This document shows, in pieces, positions 35,790 through 44,850 of a stretch of 64,000 nt of DNA; positions within the stretch are counted from its first letter, which is position 1, and each line of letters begins with the position of its first letter. Origin of the DNA: Paenibacillus kyungheensis (lineage in GTDB: Bacteria; Bacillota; Bacilli; Paenibacillales; Paenibacillaceae); assembly GCF_028606985.1 (NCBI RefSeq), contig NZ_CP117416.1, positions 2,952,001 through 3,016,000 on the forward strand, written 5' to 3'. Under the pieces are notes generated by a model, which made no database searches, was not told the origin of the DNA, and was given only the letters and a program-made list of their open reading frames with translations. Both the position numbers and the translations under genes were made by a program.

Positions 35790-36992
35790 ATGAAAAATCA
35801 AAAGTGTGTTGCTATGTTGCTGGCCGGAGGAGAAGGGCGCAGACTCGCACCACTTACATCAATTGTGGCCAAACCAGCTGTACCGTTTGGCGGAGACTTC
35901 AAAATTATCGATTTTCCTCTTAGTAATTGCGTGAATTCAGGCATCGATACGATCGGCGTACTGACGCAATATGAAGCTGCTTCGCTTCATGACCATATCG
36001 ATCAAGGGGATGCTTGGTCCACATCCAATCTTCAAATGAACATCTCTCTGTTGTCTTCAGAAGCAACAGGTGAATATATGGGAACAGCCGATGCGATCAC
36101 GAAAAATATCGCTTATCTTGATGCGCTTAATCCTGAAAATGTTTTGATTCTTTCTGGTGATCATATTTATCATATGGATTACAGTGATATGATTGCTTAC
36201 CATGAACAACATCAAGCGAAAGCTACTATTTCGGTGATGGAAGTACCATGGGAAGAAGCTAGTCGCTTTGGTGTTATGAGTACTGACTCTTCAATGAATG
36301 TTACTAAATTCTCTGAAAAGCCTGCTCAACCTGAAAGTAACCTGGCATCTATGGGTATTTATGTGTTTGACTGGCAATACCTAAGACGTCATCTGATTGA
36401 AGATGCTACCAAAGCAGATTCTAATCATGACTTCGGTAAAGATATTATTCCGCAAATGCTTGCTGAGCATCAAATTGTTGTTGCTTACGAATTCCAGGGT
36501 TACTGGAGAGACGTTGGTACGATTGATAGCTTATGGGAAGCTCATATGGACATTCTAAGTGACGGTCAACAATTCGAGTTGAAAAATGAAGCTTGGCCGA
36601 TGTTCTCCCCTAGCTTAAATGTAGAGACTACTATTGTTCGTGAGCGTCAAGTACCGAATTGTTCTATGGTAAGTGACCAAGCTATTTTAGAAGGTGATGT
36701 ACAACGTTCTGTTGTATTCAACAATGCTGAGATTGGTAAGTTTGCTCATGTTCGTCATAGTGTAATTATGCCTGGTGCTGTAGTTGGCAAGCATGCTCAA
36801 GTAGAATATGCTATTGTTGCTGAAGGTGCTGTGATCAAAGAAGGCGCTGTGATTAAAGGTACTGCTAACGATATCAAAGTAGTGGCTCCTTACGAAATCA
36901 TTCATGCTAAACCTGTGGTTCGTACACAACCTGCACGTTTACTTCAAGAAGTATACGAGAAGTCCAGCCGACTACGTGCTGGTGGACTATAA
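35790..36992 (+). CDS. glgC: Glucose-1-phosphate adenylyltransferase
   Basis: 400 residues. It makes ADP-glucose from ATP and glucose-1-phosphate, the committed step of glycogen synthesis. The N-terminal nucleotidyltransferase has MLLAGGEGRRLAPLT, GTADAI and LSGDHIYHMDY, plus the sugar-phosphate site FSEKP. The C-terminus is a left-handed beta-helix made of hexapeptide repeats (VVGKHAQVEYAIVAEGAVIK). ATG 35790 has GGAGG nine bases upstream; an in-frame start at 35760 lies before that site. Unlike B. subtilis glgBCDAP, it is divergent from glgBA, and no glgD or glgP is in the window. Confidence 0.95.
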   Translation: MKNQKCVAMLLAGGEGRRLAPLTSIVAKPAVPFGGDFKIIDFPLSNCVNSGIDTIGVLTQYEAASLHDHIDQGDAWSTSNLQMNISLLSSEATGEYMGTADAITKNIAYLDALNPENVLILSGDHIYHMDYSDMIAYHEQHQAKATISVMEVPWEEASRFGVMSTDSSMNVTKFSEKPAQPESNLASMGIYVFDWQYLRRHLIEDATKADSNHDFGKDIIPQMLAEHQIVVAYEFQGYWRDVGTIDSLWEAHMDILSDGQQFELKNEAWPMFSPSLNVETTIVRERQVPNCSMVSDQAILEGDVQRSVVFNNAEIGKFAHVRHSVIMPGAVVGKHAQVEYAIVAEGAVIKEGAVIKGTANDIKVVAPYEIIHAKPVVRTQPARLLQEVYEKSSRLRAGGL

Positions 36993-37048
36993 TTTAATTA
37001 CGATAAAATACTGTTCATTCATTTATTGAATGATAGTCATTATAAATA

Positions 37049-37081
37049 AAAAAGCGGTAGCCATCAGGCTATCGCTTTTTT
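37049..37081. terminator. Bidirectional terminator
   Basis: Arms AAAAAGCGGTAGCC and GGCTATCGCTTTTT (one G-U) between glgC and the convergent acetyltransferase gene. Confidence 0.86.
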
Positions 37082-37087
37082 ATCATT

Positions 37088-38167
37088 TTATAATGTGGAG
37101 CGCGATTGTAATGCTCTCCACTCATCTTCAAGAATACTCATTTCATATACACTATAATATTGTCCATCTAACCAAGAAGAATCTCGCATTAATCCTTCTT
37201 TGCTAAATCCACAAGATTCATATAACTTGATAGCAGATACATTATAATCGTACACACCCAATGTGATACGGTGCATTCCTAACGTATCAAAACCGATCCG
37301 TAATAACTCGTTAAGAATTTGGCGACCATATCCTTTACCTCTAGCTTCAGGATCACCGACTAATAATTTGGAGATACGTGCAGATCGATTAGTACGATCA
37401 ATTCTACTTAAAGCAACATGACCAACTTTGTGATTGGTTATTCGATCGACTACGATATAGATCAATTGATCTGAAAACATAGGATGATTGGCACCTTCTA
37501 TATGAGCTTCCAGATCGGAAGTATCTAGTGGATATTCCCACCCTATTCCACTCCACTGTTGCAGAAATTTAGCGTCTCCTGACCATTCTAATAACTGATC
37601 AAAATCTTTTTCCAGAAAATATTCTAACCGAATCTGATGATCTTCTGCGGGTGGAAGCTTCTCATAGAGACTTGCCAAGCGACCTTTTACATCATGAGTT
37701 CCCATATAGCGAAAATCTTGACTCTGATAAAAACGATTCAATGTAGGCAAATGCGCCATACAATCTAATCGAAGCCCTTTTTTACCAGATGTTAATGCAT
37801 AATTGGTAGCCCACTGAATCAGAATAGCACCTAATCCAAGACTCCGAAAATCTTGATGCACCGTCAACCGATGCAAATATAAATAACGATCATCATCTAG
37901 GTGTTGCCAGTAATCGGGATCTCCTGATTGCAGAGTAAACATCGCTGCTGGTCGATCATCCACATAAAGAAGGAATACTTCTCGCTCCACAAAATAACTA
38001 TGGATTAATTCAGAAGTAAACATTTCCTTTTTCCATTGTTCAATTCCTTGAGATTCCATCCATTCTGCCGCATTGACTAACAAAGAGGTTACCTGTTCGG
38101 CATGTTGCTCATTGGCTTGGATAATACGAAGTTGCAAATCTCCAACTTGAGGTTGTTGTAATGTCAA
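37088..38167 (-). CDS. Tandem GNAT acetyltransferase (two-domain fusion)
   Basis: 359 residues made of two acetyl-CoA-dependent GNAT domains. The first (about 8-165) has the acetyl-CoA loop VHQDFRSLGLGAILIQWA. The second (about 178-350) is RimJ/SpeG-like, with GDPEARGKGYGRQILNELL and YESCGFSKEGLMRD. Substrates are unknown; fusion of two different GNAT types suggests dual activity or one regulatory half. TTG start at 38167 with GGAGG eight bases before. It begins 26 bases after the sensor kinase stop, with no terminator between, so it is likely the last gene of the five-gene operon from 42337. Confidence 0.85.
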   Translation of the reverse strand: MTLQQPQVGDLQLRIIQANEQHAEQVTSLLVNAAEWMESQGIEQWKKEMFTSELIHSYFVEREVFLLYVDDRPAAMFTLQSGDPDYWQHLDDDRYLYLHRLTVHQDFRSLGLGAILIQWATNYALTSGKKGLRLDCMAHLPTLNRFYQSQDFRYMGTHDVKGRLASLYEKLPPAEDHQIRLEYFLEKDFDQLLEWSGDAKFLQQWSGIGWEYPLDTSDLEAHIEGANHPMFSDQLIYIVVDRITNHKVGHVALSRIDRTNRSARISKLLVGDPEARGKGYGRQILNELLRIGFDTLGMHRITLGVYDYNVSAIKLYESCGFSKEGLMRDSSWLDGQYYSVYEMSILEDEWRALQSRSTL

Positions 38168-38193
38168 ATGGTGTTCCTCCTTACATGATCAGT

Positions 38194-39597
38194 TTACGTA
38201 AGCTGTAAAATTTCTTGTTGTTTTGTTAAAGGTAGCTCAATCATAACGGTTGTACCTTTTTCCAGTTCACTATCAATATACATATCTCCATTATGCAATT
38301 GTACAATCTGCTGGGTGATGGCAAGCCCAAGTCCTGTACCGCCTCGGTTCGGATTCACTTGGAAAAAGCGATCTTTTACTTTTTCTAAATGTTCTTGGCT
38401 AATACCTATACCCGCATCTTGAATCGATATGCGTACTCGTTCAGGTGAAACTTCTGTTAGCATAATAAAGATAGTAGATTCTTCCGGTGAAAATTTGATC
38501 GCATTATCAACAATATTTAGAAAGACCTGTTTTAGACGGTTCCCATCAGCTTGTACGATAAATGGGCGTTCGCCCGGTTCTAATTTGAGCTGAATTTTTT
38601 TCTGTTCTGCTTTGGCCCAGACATTCAGCATCGTTTCTTGCAATACTTCTTTGAGATTCACTTCACCTATAACCATTTTCATCTGATTTTGTTGTAATTT
38701 TGAGAAATCAAGCATTTCTTCAACCAGTCCAATCAGACGATCGGTTTCTTTAGAAATAATACTCATACCAAGCTTTGTCTCCTCAGGATCGAATCCTCCC
38801 GAAACCAACGTCTCACTCCAACCTTTAATACCTGTAAGAGGTGTTCGCAATTCATGTGAAATCGAAGAAATAAAATCGTCTTTGATCTGATTACTACGAA
38901 TAATTTCTTCCGCCATATAATTCAAGGTAGAAGCAAGCTCACCAATTTCATGAGGATAATTACCTTTGATGCGGGCGTTAAAGTCCCCTTTTGCCATTAG
39001 CGTAGAGACTCCAATAATATTGTTAAGTGGTCGCACAATAGAATTCGCTAATCCTAGACTTACTACCAGCACAATAATTAAGACAGCGGCTCCCACGCCT
39101 ACAGCAACCATAGTAATCGTTAATAACTTCTGATTTACACGCTCTAGCGATGTCACATAACGCACCAGATAATTATCACCGTTCACTTGAATTTGTCTGG
39201 TCACTGCCATAACATTTTCACCAGTACCTGCTTGCTTACCAATCCAGCGACCGGTAGAACCTGCTAATGCTTGTGGAATATCACCGGTCTGGATCGGCTT
39301 ATCTACTCTAAAATTGGTCGAGTTTTGCAAAACATTTCCCTGAGTATCCAAAAGTTGAACTTCAACCGTATCGCCTAACTCATAACGCTGAATAATCTCT
39401 TGATATTTCACAGGGCTCGACTGATCGCTGATAAAGTTTTGCGGTACATCTGTAGAACTATTGAGATAATTGTAAATACTGTCGTAATAATACGTACGCA
39501 TAGAGAATAAAAACACTAACTCTACCAAGAGCAACGCCAGAAATACAACAATAAAGTAATGCAAAACAATCTGGCGGCTAATGCCTTTTTTGATCAT
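38194..39597 (-). CDS. Sensor histidine kinase (HAMP, HisKA, HATPase)
   Basis: 467 residues. A first membrane helix (about 9-30), an extracytoplasmic loop of about 130 residues, and a second helix (about 163-186). HAMP, HisKA (FISSISHELRTPLTGIKGW) and HATPase (NIVDNAIKFSPEES, DAGIGIS, GGTGLGLAI) follow. It partners the OmpR-type regulator whose stop it overlaps by one base (TAATG at 39597), with GGGAG just upstream of the ATG. The signal is unknown, but the neighbours (FG-GAP lipoprotein and ATPase) suggest a surface or envelope cue. Confidence 0.92.
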   Translation of the reverse strand: MIKKGISRQIVLHYFIVVFLALLLVELVFLFSMRTYYYDSIYNYLNSSTDVPQNFISDQSSPVKYQEIIQRYELGDTVEVQLLDTQGNVLQNSTNFRVDKPIQTGDIPQALAGSTGRWIGKQAGTGENVMAVTRQIQVNGDNYLVRYVTSLERVNQKLLTITMVAVGVGAAVLIIVLVVSLGLANSIVRPLNNIIGVSTLMAKGDFNARIKGNYPHEIGELASTLNYMAEEIIRSNQIKDDFISSISHELRTPLTGIKGWSETLVSGGFDPEETKLGMSIISKETDRLIGLVEEMLDFSKLQQNQMKMVIGEVNLKEVLQETMLNVWAKAEQKKIQLKLEPGERPFIVQADGNRLKQVFLNIVDNAIKFSPEESTIFIMLTEVSPERVRISIQDAGIGISQEHLEKVKDRFFQVNPNRGGTGLGLAITQQIVQLHNGDMYIDSELEKGTTVMIELPLTKQQEILQLT

Positions 39598-40295
39598 TAG
39601 GACTCCCGGCCTCTCCATTTATAGCCATGTCCCCACACCGTTTGTAGGAATTCAGGTTCAGACGGGTTGTTTTCGATTTTTTGACGCAAACGACGAATAT
39701 TTACATCTACAATTTTGGGATCACCCATATACTCTTTGCCCCATACATGATCCAACAGTAGATCACGACTAAGCGGTGTATTTTCTTTTTCAAGGAAAAA
39801 TTGAACCAATGAGAACTCGGTTGGTGTCAATTCGATCTGTTGCCCTTTTTTCTTAAATTGCTTGGAGATCAGATCCAGTGTAAATGGGCCGGATTCAAAG
39901 GATACTTTGGTATTCGATTCACGTTGTACATTGACACGACGTAACAAAGACTGAATACGAGCAATCAATTCAGTAGGGCTAAATGGTTTGCTGATATGGT
40001 CATCTGCACCAACTGATAAAGCATATACTTTATCTTGTTCTTGTACTTTGGCTGTCAAAAAGACAATACCAATGCGTTCATTTTTTTCACGAATACGACG
40101 ACATACTTCAAAACCGTCAATACCCGGAACCATGACATCAAGCAAAGCGATATCAATATCAGGAACAGTTTCTAACATATGCAAGGCTTGCTCACCGTTC
40201 TCTGTCTCTATCACTTCAAATCCATTTCGCTTCAAGTTAATAATAATAAAACTGCGGATTGATTCTTCATCTTCCATAATTAACACTTTACTCAT
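39597..40295 (-). CDS. OmpR/PhoB-family response regulator
   Basis: 232 residues. Receiver domain (1-115) with acidic MEDEES, phospho-acceptor Asp53 in LLDVMVPG and Lys in HISKPFSP. The C-terminal winged helix (about 130-230) has TPTEFSLVQFFLEK and VDVNIRRLRQKIE. GGAGG lies nine bases before ATG 40295. It sits between the FG-GAP lipoprotein gene and its cognate kinase in one operon, and probably controls this operon or envelope genes elsewhere. Confidence 0.93.
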   Translation of the reverse strand: MSKVLIMEDEESIRSFIIINLKRNGFEVIETENGEQALHMLETVPDIDIALLDVMVPGIDGFEVCRRIREKNERIGIVFLTAKVQEQDKVYALSVGADDHISKPFSPTELIARIQSLLRRVNVQRESNTKVSFESGPFTLDLISKQFKKKGQQIELTPTEFSLVQFFLEKENTPLSRDLLLDHVWGKEYMGDPKIVDVNIRRLRQKIENNPSEPEFLQTVWGHGYKWRGRES

Positions 40296-40309
40296 AAAAA
40301 TAGACCTCC

Positions 40310-41593
40310 TCAATTCAATATCAGATTATTTTTTGTGTTTTGCCAGAGTGCAATATATTGATCATTGGAGGTTGTAATAAGCTCCCAATCTTTATTTGTC
40401 TGATTGTTCCATTGAGCTGAAGTAAAGAAGCGAACTTCTGCTACTTTTTCTCCTGTATCTTTCAATATAAAGCGCAAATCTTGATCTTTGTTAGACTTCG
40501 TATCGAGAGTAATTTTATCGTTCCATTCCGGTGCAAATTTCAACACAAACCGTCCTTGATCATCTCGGTATTGCTGACTAACTAATTTGAGTTTGTTATC
40601 TCCATCCCACTGATAATAATATATAAAATAAGGGATTTCGCTTGTTTCGATATTTTCCCAGCCTAATGGAATTTGTAGCATTCCAATTTCCAATATGCCA
40701 TCTCCATTTACATCATCACTATAGATCAAAGAATCTTTAAATGTAGCGGCTTTGCTAATCGGGAATACATCTCGAAGCTTATTATTGTCCATAACAATCA
40801 AATGAGTAAATCCAGAGAATGAACCTAGTAACTGATCCATAATGATTCCATTTTGATCTTTAGATACTTTTCCAGCGACTACATTATAAAATCCTAATGT
40901 AATTGTTGAATCCAGATCGATCGAATCGACTTCCTGGAACCCATCTTTGTAACGGAAATTCGTGATTGTTAAATAACTATTACGGCTCATGTACATCGTT
41001 GTCAGATCATCAACACCATCACCGTTCATATCCAAAATCTCATAATAAGTGTAAGGCTTTTTGTCTACAATATTCAACTCACCTTTGTCATAACTATAGA
41101 TCACCAGATTTTTCTGCATGCTATCTACACCACTATTTGTCGTATTGATCGCATTTGAATATCCAACAATCAGATCTTTATGTCCATCATGAGTAATATC
41201 TTTGATTTCTACACTTTCCAGCACGTATCCTTGCCCTTCAATATCTCTTTTTTTAATCCAATCAGAACCGGATTGTTCAAAAATCATACCATTGATTCGA
41301 GCATCGGAAGTCGTGTAGAAAGCAATAGCTTCCATTTTGCCATCTCCATCAAGATCCGCTTGTTGAATCCAATCATTGGCATTACCATTTTTGGGGTTGG
41401 CAAGCTTGGCACCAGGGGGTAAAGCTGCTTGTATCGTACTACTTAATGTCTGCTTATCCGAAGGTAGCTGTGGTAATTGCATAAGCCCTTTCGGATCTGA
41501 AATGAGTTCACAACCGCTTAACAAGATCAATAACGTTGTTATTGTCGCCAAGCGTACCCATAGATTCCATTTCAATAGTATCACTCTTTTCAT
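40310..41593 (-). CDS. FG-GAP/VCBS-repeat-like lipoprotein
   Basis: 427 residues. The lipoprotein signal ends LLILLSGC-ELI. Repeated Ca-binding-like motifs follow (DLDGDGKMEAIAF, DITHDGHKDLIVG, DMNGDGVDDLTTMY, DVNGDGILEIGML), spaced about 50-80 residues, the pattern of an integrin-like beta-propeller. It should face the cell exterior. The Shine-Dalgarno is weak at ATG 41593, and GTG or TTG codons three to six codons later are possible starts. It lies 12 bases after a PhnC-like ATPase gene and 14 before the response regulator gene, so it could feed an external signal to the adjacent kinase (inference). Confidence 0.75.
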   Translation of the reverse strand: MKRVILLKWNLWVRLATITTLLILLSGCELISDPKGLMQLPQLPSDKQTLSSTIQAALPPGAKLANPKNGNANDWIQQADLDGDGKMEAIAFYTTSDARINGMIFEQSGSDWIKKRDIEGQGYVLESVEIKDITHDGHKDLIVGYSNAINTTNSGVDSMQKNLVIYSYDKGELNIVDKKPYTYYEILDMNGDGVDDLTTMYMSRNSYLTITNFRYKDGFQEVDSIDLDSTITLGFYNVVAGKVSKDQNGIIMDQLLGSFSGFTHLIVMDNNKLRDVFPISKAATFKDSLIYSDDVNGDGILEIGMLQIPLGWENIETSEIPYFIYYYQWDGDNKLKLVSQQYRDDQGRFVLKFAPEWNDKITLDTKSNKDQDLRFILKDTGEKVAEVRFFTSAQWNNQTNKDWELITTSNDQYIALWQNTKNNLILN

Positions 41594-41605
41594 TAACTAA
41601 ATCTG

Positions 41606-42337
41606 TTATAACAATCGACGTTCTGCACTGGTCAATCTCCGACCTTTAATATCAAAAGCAATATGTCCTTCTTGCAGTCCAATAATACGAGTCGCATATT
41701 TTTCTGCTAATTCTAAAGGAATTACTGTAATGATAGTGACACGCTCACTACTGCATAATGCACGCAGTGTTTTGATCACATCTTCTCCAGATTTGGGATC
41801 AAGCCCTGTGATAGGTTCATCTGCAAGAACGACTTTGACACCATGAGCAAGAGAACGAGCTATCGCTACACGTTGACGTTCGCCACCGCTTAATGTACTT
41901 GCTTTTTGATGAGCTTTGTCGAGCAATCCTAGACTTTCTAATACATCCATTGCTCCCATATAATCGTCTGAACGCACCATACCTGTGAGCATGCGCCAGA
42001 TTGGTGTCTGTCCAGCTTGTCCAATCAATACATTTTTAAGAGCTGTTCGTTCAGGATGAAGCTGAGGGCTTTGTTCTACATAAGCCCATTCACGCGAGAT
42101 TTTGCGTTTACCGCTAAAGCCTGCTTTCATAATATCGATATCGCCTACTTGAAAGCTACCGTCTGTCCATGATTCTTTCATCGCCAGACATTTAAGTAAT
42201 GTACTTTTACCGCTACCGCTCGGCCCCAAAATAGCAATCATTTCACCATGTTGAATTTCCAGGCTAATCCGATCCAATACTTTGGTTTTATTTTCACCGA
42301 CCGTTTTTGTGAGATTCTCTATTTTGATCATCGACAT
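41606..42337 (-). CDS. ABC transporter ATP-binding protein, PhnC-like
   Basis: 243 residues. Complete nucleotide-binding motifs: Walker [14 protein letters not shown], signature STLSGGERQRVAIARSLA and Walker B VVLADEPITGLDP. The segment KNVLIGQAGQTPIWRMLTG resembles the phosphonate importer ATPase PhnC. The expected His after Walker B is replaced: the switch region reads TVIPLELA rather than the usual T-H-x-x-x-A, so hydrolysis may be altered. No permease or phosphonate-binding gene is nearby. It is the first gene of the operon with the FG-GAP lipoprotein and the two-component pair, suggesting a regulatory or repurposed role. Confidence 0.8.
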   Translation of the reverse strand: MSMIKIENLTKTVGENKTKVLDRISLEIQHGEMIAILGPSGSGKSTLLKCLAMKESWTDGSFQVGDIDIMKAGFSGKRKISREWAYVEQSPQLHPERTALKNVLIGQAGQTPIWRMLTGMVRSDDYMGAMDVLESLGLLDKAHQKASTLSGGERQRVAIARSLAHGVKVVLADEPITGLDPKSGEDVIKTLRALCSSERVTIITVIPLELAEKYATRIIGLQEGHIAFDIKGRRLTSAERRLL

Positions 42338-42491
42338 CTATCGTGAGCCGCCCTTCTCTATCTGGTGATTACTGGAATGTGTATGATTTCTATCGCTTCT
42401 CCTATTGATCTGTAGCACTTTGGTATGCACATAGAACCATTACTTATTAGTTTAGGGGAAAAAGCAAAGAAATGCCATCTACTGTACCTGA

Positions 42492-43676
42492 TTATTTCGA
42501 TTTTTCTTTAAATATAAAACCAGTAGCAGCAAAAATCATATAACAACCACCCAAAACCCAAAACAAACTAGCTGGTGAACCCATCTCTATTCCTTTTCCT
42601 CCAAGCGCTGGCCCAATAATACTACCTGCATTAAAATGAAAAGAAGCTAATACGTTAGCAGCAGGCAAATACACTTTCGGTAACATATCAGCCGCATACG
42701 CTAGTCCTAAAGAAAAGAAAGAACCGATCAATCCACCTGCTAAAGCAAAAATAGCAGCGATTGCGATCATATTCGTTTCTGCCATCGGAACAAATAAAAA
42801 GAGTAATCCACCCAATCCTCCGCAGATCATCAGCATCTTTTTACGTCCATACCGATCACTTAATATCCCCAAAGGAAGCTGAAGGATTAATCCCCCGATA
42901 CCGATAAAAGGAAGTAAGAACGCAATATCACTTGTTGAAAATCCAACTCGCAATCCATACACAGGGAAATTACTGTTCATAGCAGCTTCCATATATCCAT
43001 ACAAGAACGCTGGAATAAGCGCATACCAGGCCCAGCTATAACTTTTCGTAAATCGACGTTGTGCAGGTTCATCGGTTGCGGTTTTCTCCGGTGTTCCATG
43101 TGGCAATTTCCAGATGACCAGAATAACGACAATTAAGAATAATCCTGCGAGTAATAGAAATGGAGCATATACTCCCCAATCAAGCAATTTGATTCCAAGC
43201 GGGCCGATACTGAAACCTATACCATACGACATGCCATAGATTGAAAGATTACGACCACGATGTTCGGAAGGCGTCATCATCAATACCCATAATTGAGCAG
43301 AATAATGAACAGCGCTGTCTCCAACACCGACTAATAATCTTAATACGAACCAAAAAATAATACTGGGATACAGCGGAAATAACGGCAATGTAATCAGCAC
43401 CAGCAACAAACCGCCAAGCATTAATTTTTTAAATCCTAAAATGCCTAATAGTCGTTCTGCGACCAGTGTCATGCCGAATGAACCGATATACAATACAGCA
43501 GCATTTAAGCCGTTTAATGTTGAAGATACACCCATTTTTTCCAGAAAAATAGCCAGTACAGGTAACAACATCCCCTGACTGATACCAGCTACGATAATAG
43601 CAATAATCAAAATAGCAAAATGAACTTTGGATACAGAATGAATCGATTGCGAATGCTGGGACGATGTTTTGAGCAC
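42492..43676 (-). CDS. MFS transporter (efflux type)
   Basis: 394 residues with about twelve hydrophobic segments and the motif-A loop GILSDRYGRKKMLMI between helices in the C-terminal half. Likely a proton-coupled exporter of small molecules. GTG 43676 has GGAGG seven bases upstream; an in-frame start at 43706 lies before that site. It is divergent from an ArsR-like regulator over about 245 bases and is its probable target. Confidence 0.85.
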   Translation of the reverse strand: MLKTSSQHSQSIHSVSKVHFAILIIAIIVAGISQGMLLPVLAIFLEKMGVSSTLNGLNAAVLYIGSFGMTLVAERLLGILGFKKLMLGGLLLVLITLPLFPLYPSIIFWFVLRLLVGVGDSAVHYSAQLWVLMMTPSEHRGRNLSIYGMSYGIGFSIGPLGIKLLDWGVYAPFLLLAGLFLIVVILVIWKLPHGTPEKTATDEPAQRRFTKSYSWAWYALIPAFLYGYMEAAMNSNFPVYGLRVGFSTSDIAFLLPFIGIGGLILQLPLGILSDRYGRKKMLMICGGLGGLLFLFVPMAETNMIAIAAIFALAGGLIGSFFSLGLAYAADMLPKVYLPAANVLASFHFNAGSIIGPALGGKGIEMGSPASLFWVLGGCYMIFAATGFIFKEKSK

Positions 43677-43920
43677 GATAGTTCCTCCAATTATGTAATG
43701 AAACAAGATGTAAATGAATCATAGAATTTCTCTTTTGCAAAATACCATCCGAACATTATAGTGGACAATATACAAGTAAACAAGCCATAATAACATGATA
43801 ATAACCGATATATTGACTTGATTGTAGACGTATAAAAAGGTTATATTGTTACACTATGTTGAATCTGAAATAAGATTCATCTATTGTTGAATAGATATTA
43901 TTTGGGAGGGTTCTGGTTTC

Positions 43921-44838
43921 ATGAGCTATGACGTGAAAATAGATGTGTCTCCGATCTACGATTTACTCGGAAGTTTTATGGTCTATGTGACCAAAAAATG
44001 GATTCGTGATATCGATCTGGGTTCAGAATGGATCAGAGACATCGACAACCAACTAAGCCCTGGAGTGCGTTCTGCTATATTAGAAGCATCTTCGTGGCCT
44101 TTTGATGATTTTGATGTATTATATGCCTGGGCAAGCTGTCGTCATGCTGACGGTTCTGTTCGTGATTTTTTAAATCATTTAGAAAATGCTTCTGAAGATG
44201 ATATGTGGAATGAGATTCATGAACTGCTACCGACTATGACTTTACTCGATACTAGACGTATTCAGACCAGTTATGCTCCACTATTAAAATTATGGTATGA
44301 ACATTACTTTCATCATATAGAAGATGAAATTCTTGAATTAATCACAGAAGATGCCAAAGAGAAAAAAGGGTTACTGGACAAAATGGACCCTAGTGCATTA
44401 ATTGAATATGCTTCAGGCGGCTTAGTGGTAGATCCTTTTCCCGAGTTAAATACGGTGATCTTATTCCCAACGGTACATAACCGCCCAATCAATACGTATT
44501 GCTTTTACGAAGGCGTGTTATTGATTCAATATCCAGTTGATGTACCTGAACAAGATGAAGAAGATCCACCAAATGTGCTTTTACGTATGACACGAGCATT
44601 ATCAGATCCAGAACGCCTACGTATGCTGCGCTACATTGGCGGTGAACCACGTTCTTTACAAGATATGGCTCACTATCTATTACAACCTCAAGAGTCGCTT
44701 ATGCATCATCTGATGATGCTTAGAGTGGCAGGCTTACTGCGTATCCACCTCGGTAGAGGGGATATTGAACGTTTTAGTATTCGACAGGACGGTGCTTCTG
44801 AGCTTCAACTGTTCCTCGAATCGTATATCCGTATTTAA
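43921..44838 (+). CDS. ArsR-like winged-helix regulator with N-terminal DUF5937-type domain
   Basis: 305 residues. The long N-terminal domain (about 1-205) has no known catalytic motif, and its organisation resembles proteins annotated DUF5937. The C-terminal 90 residues are an ArsR-type winged helix: ALSDPERLRMLRYIGGEPRS then DMAHYLLQPQESLMHHLMML. It lacks the Cys pair of metal-sensing ArsR. ATG follows GGGAGG. It is divergent from the MFS pump gene and three bases before the HAD gene's upstream in-frame codon, so these two plus-strand genes form an operon. Confidence 0.78.
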   Translation: MSYDVKIDVSPIYDLLGSFMVYVTKKWIRDIDLGSEWIRDIDNQLSPGVRSAILEASSWPFDDFDVLYAWASCRHADGSVRDFLNHLENASEDDMWNEIHELLPTMTLLDTRRIQTSYAPLLKLWYEHYFHHIEDEILELITEDAKEKKGLLDKMDPSALIEYASGGLVVDPFPELNTVILFPTVHNRPINTYCFYEGVLLIQYPVDVPEQDEEDPPNVLLRMTRALSDPERLRMLRYIGGEPRSLQDMAHYLLQPQESLMHHLMMLRVAGLLRIHLGRGDIERFSIRQDGASELQLFLESYIRI

Positions 44839-44850
44839 GGAGTGAATCAC

